11,063 nucleotides of DNA. Origin: Jeotgalibacillus marinus. Lineage in GTDB: Bacteria > Bacillota > Bacilli > Bacillales > Jeotgalibacillaceae. The stretch covers positions 1 through 11,063 of the forward strand of contig NZ_JBFMIA010000032.1 of assembly GCF_040801915.1 (NCBI RefSeq), written 5' to 3'. The notes under the pieces were generated by a model. It was not told where the DNA came from and did not search any database. It saw nothing but the letters and a program-made list of their open reading frames with translations. Numbering within the stretch: the stretch's first letter is position 1; the number at the start of each line of letters is the position of its first letter. The translations under genes were made by a program, and so were the position numbers. This document shows positions 5,265 through 11,063 of this stretch, one piece after another.

Positions 5265-6248
5265 GTGAGAAAAGAAAAGAGTTTAATTGTTCGTTTTATG
5301 TCGATTATTGTAGGATTGTTGCTAACTGTACCATTTTTCACAAATAGTGCTAGTGCAGAAGGATTAGGGGATCCAGAAATAACTTCAAAAGATTTCTATA
5401 TTGAAGATGGAAAAATGAAAGAGATCGATGACAGTTTAAATATATCAAGTCTACCACCATTAGAAGAGTTACTTGAATATGAAAACATGCTCCTCCATAC
5501 TAGAGGATTTCCTGCAACAGAAATGGCAGACCCAGTTGACCATATAGCAGTAGTATTTCATCCTACTATCAACCTACCAATGACAATGTTCTATGATCTT
5601 GCTCAAGATGCTGATTTATTTATTATCAATGATGGGTATCTTGAGTTTAGGTGGACGAATGCTGAAATGAAAAAACATATTACAGATTTTCCGGGCGGCT
5701 ACATTCATCCAAACATTCCTTTGGTAGAAGCTCGTTATTATAAAGATAACCCTCTTGTTAGTGATACAAAAGTTCAATTTGATGGATATTGGCAAAGAGG
5801 AGATGTGGTATCGCATAGCAACGGTAACCACATTAAAAGAACCTACACCTTTACTTCTGGTATCGAGTTAACAGAAGCCTATTCAATGACTGAAACACTA
5901 GGGATAGACATAAACTTAACATTGGGTCCTCCTTGGGCTCAGGTAGAAACTTCAATAAATCGTGAATTAAGTGAAGCATTTTCAAATGCACAAACGGTTA
6001 CGGAAACTCAGACAGTTTCTACTGAATACACTTTTGGGGTCGATGGTGGGAATGGGATTCCTTATTCAGCCGCAGTATACCAATTGATGGGTGATTATAA
6101 AATCGTACCTGGTGAAAACCTGAAAAAGAGACTTGATGATCTAGAGACCTTTCCGTTTGTTCGATTCAGTCTAAAACCTGATACAAATGGTGTTGCGAAC
6201 GATTATTATAGAGCGGTTCAAGTGAATGATATAGAACCAGACTTGTGA
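5265..6248 (+). CDS. Gene B': secreted protein, diverged paralogue of B (327 aa)
   Basis: The GTG at 5265 is chosen for the ribosome site GAGGAGGA (5249-5256) and for alignment with the ATG of gene B; the longer open frame upstream is leftover mgsA sequence and the 34-nt leader. Residues 1-31 are a signal peptide ending NSASA. Blocks shared with B include EITSKDFYIEDGKMKE, SLPPLEEL, RYYKDNPLV, QFDGYW, the Ser/Thr-rich segment around TFTSGIELTEAYSMTETLG, NGIPY/VYQL, and the C-terminal NDIEPDL. Roughly half the mature residues appear changed, with several small indels, whereas the leader and terminator are almost unchanged. Same tentative class (possible beta-pore-forming secreted protein; function unknown). 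It is the last gene of the chain M-box 3, dapB, broken mgsA, B'. Confidence 0.82.
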   Translation: MRKEKSLIVRFMSIIVGLLLTVPFFTNSASAEGLGDPEITSKDFYIEDGKMKEIDDSLNISSLPPLEELLEYENMLLHTRGFPATEMADPVDHIAVVFHPTINLPMTMFYDLAQDADLFIINDGYLEFRWTNAEMKKHITDFPGGYIHPNIPLVEARYYKDNPLVSDTKVQFDGYWQRGDVVSHSNGNHIKRTYTFTSGIELTEAYSMTETLGIDINLTLGPPWAQVETSINRELSEAFSNAQTVTETQTVSTEYTFGVDGGNGIPYSAAVYQLMGDYKIVPGENLKKRLDDLETFPFVRFSLKPDTNGVANDYYRAVQVNDIEPDL

Positions 6249-6263
6249 TAATCACTAAAAGGA

Positions 6264-6296
6264 AAGGCGAGTATGAACTGATACTCGTCTTTTTTT
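6264..6296 (+). terminator. Intrinsic terminator after gene B'
   Basis: 11-bp stem (6264-6274 with 6281-6291, one G-U), loop GAACTG and a T run to 6296. It is homologous to the terminator at 1987-2020, with a compensatory base-pair change. Confidence 0.9.
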
Positions 6297-6440
6297 GTCC
6301 TCCAAAATGGACATAATGACAACAAGAGAACGCAAACATGATCATATTATCTTTTTTCACCTGTGTAATTCTCTACAAAGAGCTTTAAGGTTATGCCTAT
6401 TGTAGATGTTTTTCCCATGTTCATTAGTGAATCGGATAAA
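6297..6440. repeat. Downstream duplication block with DUF421-gene 3' scrap
   Basis: This stretch repeats the sequence after gene B (2021-2190): AAATGGACATAA, AAGAGAACNCAAACATG and GCTTTAAGGTTATGCCTATTG match in order. Then TGTTCATTAGTG at about 6418-6437 matches inside the 3' end of the DUF421 gene (2173-2190), with the intervening 45 bp or so missing. No gene is present here. From about 6440 to the VOC gene I see only AT-rich spacer with no convincing promoter. Confidence 0.75.
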
Positions 6441-6584
6441 TCACCAATAAATTTTATGCTAATTAGGTTCTCATGTTGTACAATAAATGTAAGTGAATTT
6501 GTTGTTTTCTACCTCATTGGACATTTTAAGAACTTAATAATGAAATGAAGTCTTCTACATTATTTCTTTAAAGGAGTGTTCACG

Positions 6585-6998
6585 ATGAAATATCAAGCTA
6601 CACCATACTTATCATTTAATGGCAATGCACGGGAAGCACTTGAGTTCTACAAAGAAGTGTTTGAAGGAGAAATTTTAGACGTTCAAACTTTTGGAGAAGC
6701 AAATTTCCCTACACCTCCTGAAGCAGATGATCAAATTATGCATGCTAAATTTAAAAAAGGGAATTTATTATTGATGGTATCCGATGCATTTTCAGACAAC
6801 ACTGTTGACGTTGGGAACCATATTTCTCTAGCGTTAGAGGTTGAGAATGAAGAACGTATTCAAACCCTTTACAGTCGTTTATCAGAAAACGGAACTATTT
6901 TAATGGAATTACAAGATACTTTCTGGGGAGCTCGCTTCGCTAAAGTGAAGGATGCTTTCGGAGTAATTTGGGATCTTAACCATACATTACAGAAATAA
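6585..6998 (+). CDS. PhnB-like VOC (glyoxalase-fold) protein (137 aa)
   Basis: Belongs to the PhnB/YjdN-type branch of the vicinal-oxygen-chelate superfamily. The opening YLSFNGNAREALEFYKEVFE, the central MHAKFKKGNLLLMVSDAF and the closing GARFAKVKDAFGVIWDLNH are characteristic. Length is normal. Members often lack a proven substrate, so no reaction is assigned. Start ATG 6585 has AAAGGAG 8 nt before it; GTG 6576 overlaps that site and is rejected. It stands alone: the B' terminator lies about 290 bp upstream, and a strong bidirectional terminator follows. Confidence 0.9.
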   Translation: MKYQATPYLSFNGNAREALEFYKEVFEGEILDVQTFGEANFPTPPEADDQIMHAKFKKGNLLLMVSDAFSDNTVDVGNHISLALEVENEERIQTLYSRLSENGTILMELQDTFWGARFAKVKDAFGVIWDLNHTLQK

Positions 6999-7003
6999 TT
7001 TGG

Positions 7004-7031
7004 GTTATCCACAAAATCGATTGTGGATAAC
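7004..7031. other. Palindrome of two inverted DnaA-box sequences
   Basis: An 11-bp perfect inverted repeat with a 6-nt loop. The arms contain TTATCCACA (7005-7013) and its complement TGTGGATAA (7022-7030), each a perfect match to the consensus DnaA box. There is no T run after it, and a better terminator follows, so it is a poor terminator candidate. It may be a DnaA-binding or titration site, or a chance hairpin. Confidence 0.55.
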
Positions 7032-7050
7032 GATTTAACTGTCAGTTACT

Positions 7051-7096
7051 CAAACATAAAAACGGGCTAGCTATGACAAGCCCGTTTTTATGTTTG
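7051..7096. terminator. Strong bidirectional terminator
   Basis: A perfect 18-bp stem (7051-7068 with 7079-7096), GC core CGGGCT/AGCCCG flanked by A runs and T runs on both sides. It serves the VOC gene on the + strand and can also stop minus-strand transcription from the DUF1992/ABC transporter side. Confidence 0.93.
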
Positions 7097-7165
7097 CCCC
7101 CCCTAATCTATACAGCATATGTATATGCGCTATTGGCCGTTTATTGATCAAGAAATAAAAGGCGA

Positions 7166-7193
7166 ACACATATTATATATTACTAATATGTGT
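7166..7193. other. AT-rich hairpin downstream of DUF1992 gene
   Basis: ACACATATTA (7166-7175) and TAATATGTGT (7184-7193) form a perfect 10-bp stem with an 8-nt loop. ATCAAG and CTTGAT outside could extend it. It lies about 55 bp past the DUF1992 stop on the minus strand; without a T run it is not a clear terminator. Confidence 0.4.
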
Positions 7194-7247
7194 CTTGATA
7201 ATTTTCAAAACGGTACGACTTTATTTCAAAGCCACCCCTTCCATCAC

Positions 7248-7628
7248 TCACGCCCAAATCTCATGCTGCCCCTTCACATCATCCAACTCAATCATCATCC
7301 GCTGCATACTAGGTGGACAAGCTTTATTATACTTTTTAATTTTCTTGTTAATGTCTCTGATTTCTCTTTTAAATTCTTCAGCCGGTTGTCCTACGTTCAT
7401 AGCAGTAACAACCTCCCCCAGTTCCGTGCGAATTTCCTTTTGAAGCTTAATCCACTCAGGCAAATAACCAGCATTTCGAGCCGTATTGACAAAGTTGTCA
7501 TGAACGTCACCACTAAACATTTTTTTCGGTAAAGGTTTGCCAAAGCCAGCATTAGCCTTCACGTCATTGTTTTTTTCATAATCTTTATAGACCTGATCCA
7601 TCCAATTTACATGATCAAATTTACTCAC
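7248..7628 (-). CDS. DUF1992-family protein (126 aa)
   Basis: Carries the conserved core of the DUF1992 family (similar to a domain in DnaJ-subfamily C member 28): GFGKPLPKKMF at about residues 28-38, then NTARNAGYLPEWIKLQKEI around 48-66, followed by a helical, charged C-terminus. No signal peptide or membrane segment; presumably cytosolic. The biochemical role is unknown. The start is GTG at 7628 with GGGGAGG about 7 nt upstream. It lies 54 bp after the ABC ATPase gene on the same strand with no terminator between them, so it may be the last gene of that operon. A copy of its final 29 codons is stranded at 2837-2926. Confidence 0.85.
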   Translation of the reverse strand: MSKFDHVNWMDQVYKDYEKNNDVKANAGFGKPLPKKMFSGDVHDNFVNTARNAGYLPEWIKLQKEIRTELGEVVTAMNVGQPAEEFKREIRDINKKIKKYNKACPPSMQRMMIELDDVKGQHEIWA

Positions 7629-7682
7629 TCTTGTGCCTCCCCTCTCCTTAAAAAATTGCTCTCCTTTTACTCCTAGTGCTAT

Positions 7683-8405
7683 CTACCCCACTAGCTGAAT
7701 AAACTGTTTGGTGCGTTCTTGTGATGGGTTTTCAAAAAATGTTTTTGGATCGGCTGATTCGATGATTTGTCCCTCATCTATCATCACAATGCGATCTGCT
7801 ACTTCTCTAGCAAATCTCATTTCGTGCGTCACAACTACCATCGTCATTCCTTCTTGGGCTAGTTGTCTCATTACCCCTAATACTTCACTTACTAATTCAG
7901 GATCGAGTGCAGAGGTAGGTTCATCAAATAGCATAACTTTCGGCTCCATTGCAAGGGACCTTGCGATGGCTACCCGCTGTTTTTGACCACCAGAAAGCTT
8001 ATTTGGATAAACATCCGCTTTATCTGATAAACCTACTTTTTCTAGTAGCTTCTTAGCATGAATCATCGCTTCTTCTTTTTTCTTCTTCTTCACCATCATT
8101 GGGGCTTCAATGATATTTTCCAGCACCGTTTTATGTGGAAACAAGTTAAAGTGCTGAAATACCATACCTACTTCTGCACGTATTTTAGATAAATTATCTT
8201 TTTTACTATTGACTGACTTTCCGTCAATAATGATTTCTCCGCTGTTAATCATTTCTAAAAAATTAAAACAGCGCAGGAGTGTACTTTTGCCAGAACCACT
8301 CACTCCTACCAGGACCACAACTTCCTGTGGGGATACATGAAGGTCAACACCTTTCAATACTTCTAATTCACCAAATGATTTGTGGATATCTTTTGCAGTT
8401 AACAT
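7683..8405 (-). CDS. Polar amino-acid ABC transporter, ATPase (240 aa)
   Basis: Cytoplasmic ATPase of a GlnQ/HisP-type importer. Walker A GVSGSGKST (34-42), Q-loop Gln84 in FQHFNLFPH, signature LSGGQKQR (137-144), Walker B VMLFDE (157-162), D-loop SALD and switch His194 in VVTHEM are all intact. The length is standard. Start ATG 8405 has GGGAGGAGG at optimal spacing. It follows the permease by 14 bp. The substrate cannot be told from the ATPase; the family covers glutamine, cystine, arginine and histidine. Confidence 0.95.
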   Translation of the reverse strand: MLTAKDIHKSFGELEVLKGVDLHVSPQEVVVLVGVSGSGKSTLLRCFNFLEMINSGEIIIDGKSVNSKKDNLSKIRAEVGMVFQHFNLFPHKTVLENIIEAPMMVKKKKKEEAMIHAKKLLEKVGLSDKADVYPNKLSGGQKQRVAIARSLAMEPKVMLFDEPTSALDPELVSEVLGVMRQLAQEGMTMVVVTHEMRFAREVADRIVMIDEGQIIESADPKTFFENPSQERTKQFIQLVG

Positions 8406-8419
8406 ACGTGACCTCCTCC

Positions 8420-9088
8420 CTAATCCTTATCAACATCGAGTTTCTTTTCATATAGATGTAATAGATACGTAAAGATCATCACAAGGACTAAATAATATAG
8501 ACCTACCACAACATACGTTTCGAATGGTTTAAATGACTGTGCTGCTTCTCTGTTGGCGAGTGAAAAAAGCTCCGCAACGCCGATGACGTAAACAAGAGAG
8601 GAATCCTTCAGCGTAATAATAAATTGATTCCCTAAAGGAGGAATGGATCTTTTTAACGCTTGCGGGAAAATAATTCGACGCATACTCTGCGTTTTGGTCA
8701 TTCCAAGTGAACTACTTGCTTCTGATTGACCTTTATCAATCCCTTGAATGGCTCCACGGAAAATTTCTGCTATGTACGCACCGCTATGCACACCCAAAGC
8801 AATCGCTCCAGCTTGAAAGTTGGATAGCGTGACAAATTCAGCAATTCCATAATATAAAAAGACAATCTGTACGATAAGAGGTGTTCCCCGTATGATTGTG
8901 ATGTAAATATTTGCAATGAGTTGCAACGGTTTTGATTTTGACAGCTTTAATAAAGCAAAGAACAGACCCAGCAAACAGCCTAGCACAATCCCTACGGCTG
9001 TTAGCTGAAGGGTAACGACAGCGGCATCTAAAAAACCGGATAATGTTCGAGTAAACACATCAACGATCGTGTAAAATGTCTCTGGCAT
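8420..9088 (-). CDS. Polar amino-acid ABC transporter, permease (222 aa)
   Basis: Integral membrane subunit of the HisM/GlnP type. Hydrophobic segments lie near residues 20-48, 56-85, 92-110, 155-177 and 190-212, giving the usual five-helix topology. The cytoplasmic EAA loop is clear at about 122-152 (SEASSSLGMTKTQSMRRIIF, then PQALKRSIPPLGN), as is the family motif IIRGTPLIVQ (65-74). It probably acts as a homodimer, since only one permease gene is present. Start ATG 9088 follows the binding-protein stop by 30 bp, with AGGAAGG as ribosome site. Confidence 0.95.
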   Translation of the reverse strand: MPETFYTIVDVFTRTLSGFLDAAVVTLQLTAVGIVLGCLLGLFFALLKLSKSKPLQLIANIYITIIRGTPLIVQIVFLYYGIAEFVTLSNFQAGAIALGVHSGAYIAEIFRGAIQGIDKGQSEASSSLGMTKTQSMRRIIFPQALKRSIPPLGNQFIITLKDSSLVYVIGVAELFSLANREAAQSFKPFETYVVVGLYYLVLVMIFTYLLHLYEKKLDVDKD

Positions 9089-9118
9089 GAAGCGACACCT
9101 TCCTAATTCATGGACTTG

Positions 9119-9955
9119 TTATTCTAAAATTTCAATTCCTTCTATATCAACATCTAAAAGATTTCGGTCAAATAATTCAGTTGAAATTTTATCATACGTT
9201 CCATCTTCAATGATTTCGTTAAGTGCTTCATTGATTGCTTCAAGAAATTCCTCATTGTCTTTATTCACAGCAATGGCTGGTCGTTCAATCCATAGTGGAG
9301 CTCCGACATCTTTAATTTCAAGACCTGCTGCCATGGCTTCATATCCTACAACATCTGCTGTAATCACCGCATCCAATCTACCTTCAATTGGTAAATCATT
9401 TAAAGCAATCACGTCACTGTTATAGTATTGAACATCATCTGTATATTCTTTTGCCACTCCATCATATGTACTTGTTGCTACGACACCAATTTTTTTCCCT
9501 TCAAGATCTTCAACGGATGTAATGTCGTCGTTTCCTTCAGCTACAAATATCATTCCACCCGAATAGTAATATGGGTCCGAGAAATTGACTTGCTCAGCTC
9601 GTTCATTTGTAATCGCCATACTTCCGATAATCGCATCAAAACGAGCATCCACTAAACCTTGTACAATCGTTTCCCATGGTGTTGTAACGGGATTCGGTTC
9701 AAGCCCTAATTTTTCTGCGATCGCATACCCAATTTCCACATCAAACCCTTTCAGCTCTCCGCCCTCTTCATAGTTAAACGGTTTATACAAACCACTTGAC
9801 GCCCAAGTAAATTTACCATCCTCAAGTAAATCAAATTCACTTCCCGCATCACCCGTTGATCCTGACCCTGATGAACCAGACGAATCATCCGTTCCACAAG
9901 CAGCTACTAACAAACCCGCTGATAATGCCATACCTAAAATGGAACCCTTTTTCAT
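9119..9955 (-). CDS. Polar amino-acid ABC transporter, substrate-binding lipoprotein (278 aa)
   Basis: First gene of the importer. The signal peptide ends in lipobox LVAAC with Cys20 as lipidation site, followed by an Asp/Ser/Gly-rich linker (to about residue 38), so the protein is tethered outside the membrane. The family-3 extracellular binding-protein fold is recognisable from YKPFNYEEGGELKGFDVEIG, PWETIVQGLVDARFDAIIGS and ITNERAEQVNFSDPYYYSGG; the Arg in the latter normally grips the ligand carboxylate. The mature protein is strongly acidic, as in many alkaliphile or halophile extracellular proteins. Start ATG 9955 has GGGGAGA upstream. The specific amino acid is not assigned. Confidence 0.93.
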   Translation of the reverse strand: MKKGSILGMALSAGLLVAACGTDDSSGSSGSGSTGDAGSEFDLLEDGKFTWASSGLYKPFNYEEGGELKGFDVEIGYAIAEKLGLEPNPVTTPWETIVQGLVDARFDAIIGSMAITNERAEQVNFSDPYYYSGGMIFVAEGNDDITSVEDLEGKKIGVVATSTYDGVAKEYTDDVQYYNSDVIALNDLPIEGRLDAVITADVVGYEAMAAGLEIKDVGAPLWIERPAIAVNKDNEEFLEAINEALNEIIEDGTYDKISTELFDRNLLDVDIEGIEILE

Positions 9956-9972
9956 GTGTCATTCTCCCCTTT

Positions 9973-10010
9973 TATATAATTTATCTATCAACCTATTTGA
10001 AAACCGGTTT
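9973..10010 (-). promoter_or_regulatory. Probable promoter/operator region of the ABC importer
   Basis: Upstream of the binding-protein gene lies a perfect 10-bp palindrome AAACCGGTTT (10001-10010). On the minus strand a weak -35-like TTTTCA next to it is followed after 17 nt by ATTATA, giving a possible promoter just before the ribosome site. The palindrome would overlap or abut the -35, as an operator might. The regulator is unknown; the promoter match is poor. Confidence 0.3.
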
Positions 10011-10053
10011 AAAAATGGGTAGTTACAAAGTTTACCTAATTATGTAAAAATAC

Positions 10054-10212
10054 CTATACGAATTTATGTATATTTCTTTCTCCTGATACATTGTCTCTAC
10101 TCGACTTAAGTTCTCGTTCATCATGATCTTTAACTGAAACAAATCTCATAATGGGATTAATAGGGAAAAATAGTTTCTTCAAAAACAACTTCTCTGTCCT
10201 TTTGACCTGCAC
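10054..10212 (-). CDS. Possible 52-aa ORF or degraded gene remnant
   Basis: A 52-codon open frame reading MQVKRTEKLFLKKLFFPINP, then IMRFVSVKDHDERELKSSRD and a short tail. It uses GTG directly after a stop and has no good ribosome site. In another frame on the same strand, TTG 10237 has AGGAGG upstream and reads LEPSYHHLSAGQKDREVVFE before stopping at 10157, so the pair may be a frameshifted remnant of one gene. I recognise no family. The rest of 9956-10501 (about 545 bp) is AT-rich, with only a weak hairpin TTAAGATT/AATCTTAA at 10403-10429. Confidence 0.25.
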   Translation of the reverse strand: MQVKRTEKLFLKKLFFPINPIMRFVSVKDHDERELKSSRDNVSGERNIHKFV

Positions 10213-10501
10213 TCAAATGATGATATGAGGGTTCCAATTTTTGTAGTACCTCCTACATTTTATAACCTTCAAATAAAAGTTAGATCATTCAAATTAGTCC
10301 TATTTTACCCTTTTACAGGAAATCCCGCAAGTTATTATCTGAAAATTCAACCTAGTTTTGTCTGTTAGTCGCTATTTTAAAAAACAAAAAAACCGGAAGC
10401 ACTTAAGATTCAGACACTAATAATCTTAAATACCTATTAGGTAGATGGAAAGAAGAATCGAACTGTGTGGTTTGGTGGCATTGATAAAAGGAGGGATAGA
10501 G

Positions 10502-10695
10502 ATGAAAATAGAAATTGTTGTTCACAACGATTTTGATGTTAATGCTAGTTATACCAACTGTATCTGCTTCTACGGATGACATAGAAAAGTATCGGATTAA
10601 AAGGTCATACTCCTGATGTAGCCGTATTTGAAGATGGATCACTTATTTCTGTTAAAGAACAGGATCAAATCCTTTACTATCAGAATTATAGCTAA
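10502..10695 (+). pseudogene. Small secreted protein gene with two frameshifts
   Basis: Starts at ATG 10502 after an excellent AGGAGGG site. The first three codons (MKI) then need a shift near 10511 to read KLLFTTILMLMLVIPTVSAS, a clear signal peptide, on to DDIEKYRIK. A second shift in the AAAA run at 10599-10602 leads to GHTPDVAVFEDGSLISVKEQ, then DQILYYQNYS and stop at 10695. The restored product would be about 63 residues, exported, with a tiny mature part of unknown function. Both breaks sit at or near A-rich stretches, so sequencing error is an alternative to a true pseudogene. Confidence 0.6.
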
Positions 10696-10716
10696 GACCA
10701 CCAAGTATATTTAGCG

Positions 10717-10733
10717 GAGGGCACTGAAAAAGT
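10717..10733 (+). repeat. Inverted repeat, left arm (possible IS or MITE end)
   Basis: GAGGGCACTGAAAAAGT; 16 of 17 bases match the complement of 10856-10872. The pair bounds a 156-bp segment holding a minus-strand terminator and the 3' end of a minus-strand frame. It resembles a terminal inverted repeat, but I see no target-site duplication and no transposase. Confidence 0.5.
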
Positions 10734-10762
10734 CCTCTTTTCTAAGAAAAATAAAATAGCAG

Positions 10763-10801
10763 GAAAAAAACGAGCCTCTAGAATCCCTTCTAAGGCTCGT
10801 T
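10763..10801 (-). terminator. Intrinsic terminator for the minus-strand gene at right edge
   Basis: AACGAGCCT (10769-10777) pairs with AGGCTCGTT (10793-10801), extended by TAGAA/TTCTA after a one-base bulge. On the minus strand it is followed by a run of Ts (the A run at 10764-10770). It lies 30 bp past the stop of the frame ending at 10831. Confidence 0.9.
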
Positions 10802-10830
10802 ACGCATTGAAGGAGACATTTTTGCCCCCC

Positions 10831-11063
10831 TTAATTTCTTTGTTTTTTAACCATTACTTTTTCAGTGGCCTCTACTAATCGTAGTCGGCGGTCTTTGTTG
10901 TGGTTATGCTTTTTTATATTTCGGTTCCATAACTCAAGGCTATCGAGTGCATTTTTACTTTTCTTTACAATTAGAACGGGAACCGCAACCTGCACCAAAT
11001 GGTTGTATTTGTAATACTCTTAGAGTAAGGTCAACGACGATTTTTTCACGTAGTCTATCAAAC
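10831..11063 (-). pseudogene. Partial minus-strand gene, apparently frameshifted, 3' end
   Basis: The best coding frame reads YYKYNHLVQVAVPVLIVKKS, then KNALDSLELWNRNIKKHNHN and KDRRLRLVEATEKVMVKKQR before a stop at 10831. That frame is closed by a stop at 11020. Upstream, another frame reads FDRLREKIVVDLTLR from the window edge. One frameshift near 11019-11025 would join them, so the gene is either broken or affected by a sequencing error. The basic C-terminus could bind nucleic acid, but I recognise no family. The 5' part is outside the window. A well-formed terminator follows, which supports a once-expressed gene. Confidence 0.45.
10856..10872 (-). repeat. Inverted repeat, right arm (possible IS or MITE end)
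   Basis: ACTTTTTCAGTGGCCTC, the inverted partner of 10717-10733. It lies inside the minus-strand frame, where it would encode VEATEKV, so the end of that frame may have been supplied by an inserted element. Confidence 0.5.

Noticed and set aside
7119..7532. 137-aa + strand open frame
   Set aside because: Mostly antisense to the DUF1992 gene, no ribosome site, and crosses an AT-rich hairpin; it is a shadow frame.
10403..10429. TTAAGATT/AATCTTAA hairpin as a terminator
   Set aside because: Stem has almost no GC pairs, the loop is long and no T run follows on either strand within normal distance.
10801..10831. Nine-codon minus-strand frame MSPSMRNEP after a G-rich site at 10823-10831
   Set aside because: It overlaps the terminator hairpin and follows a stop codon; more likely coincidence than a peptide gene.
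7085..10845. Shared TTTGCCCCCC-TAAT stretch at about 7093-7105 and 10822-10834
   Set aside because: Too short and low in complexity, beside unrelated terminators; I could not tie it to any element.

Overview
The window looks like a chromosomal stretch from a low-GC, Gram-positive, spore-former-type bacterium (Bacillaceae; possibly a halo- or alkaliphilic Bacillus relative). The evidence is strong AGGAGG-type ribosome sites, Bacillus-like DapB, MgsA, MgtE, YetF and PhnB-like proteins, M-box (ykoK) Mg2+ riboswitches, and rho-independent terminators after most units. The genus is inferred only.

Left half (1-6440): a decayed tandem duplication. Copy 1 runs: the 3' end of an M-box riboswitch with its terminator, then gene A (small secreted protein), gene B (secreted, possibly beta-pore-forming), a terminator, and a convergent YetF/DUF421 membrane protein. 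It ends in a 3' fragment of a DUF1992 gene joined head-on to a 3' fragment of mgtE. I read that joint as the duplication junction. Copy 2 runs: mgtE tail, full M-box 2 with terminator, a second tiny mgtE tail, full M-box 3 with terminator, the last codons of gene A, then an intact dapB and a broken mgsA, gene B' (diverged paralogue of B), the same terminator, and a scrap of the DUF421 3' end. dapB-mgsA' occupies exactly the interval between the A stop region and the B' leader. Genes A, B and B' all carry the same 34-nt leader just before their ribosome site.

Middle (6585-7628): a PhnB-like VOC protein, a palindrome made of two perfect inverted DnaA-box sequences, a strong bidirectional terminator, and an intact DUF1992 gene on the minus strand.

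Right half (7683-9955, minus strand): a complete polar amino-acid ABC importer (lipoprotein binding protein, permease, ATPase), probably co-transcribed with the DUF1992 gene. Beyond it lies about 550 bp with no convincing gene, then a frameshifted small secreted-protein gene, an inverted-repeat pair around a minus-strand terminator, and a partial, apparently frameshifted minus-strand gene at the right edge.

The most unusual idea supported here is that Mg2+-sensing riboswitches stand in front of cargo other than the usual magnesium transporter: a pair of secreted proteins of unknown function in copy 1, and dapB plus a secreted protein in copy 2.
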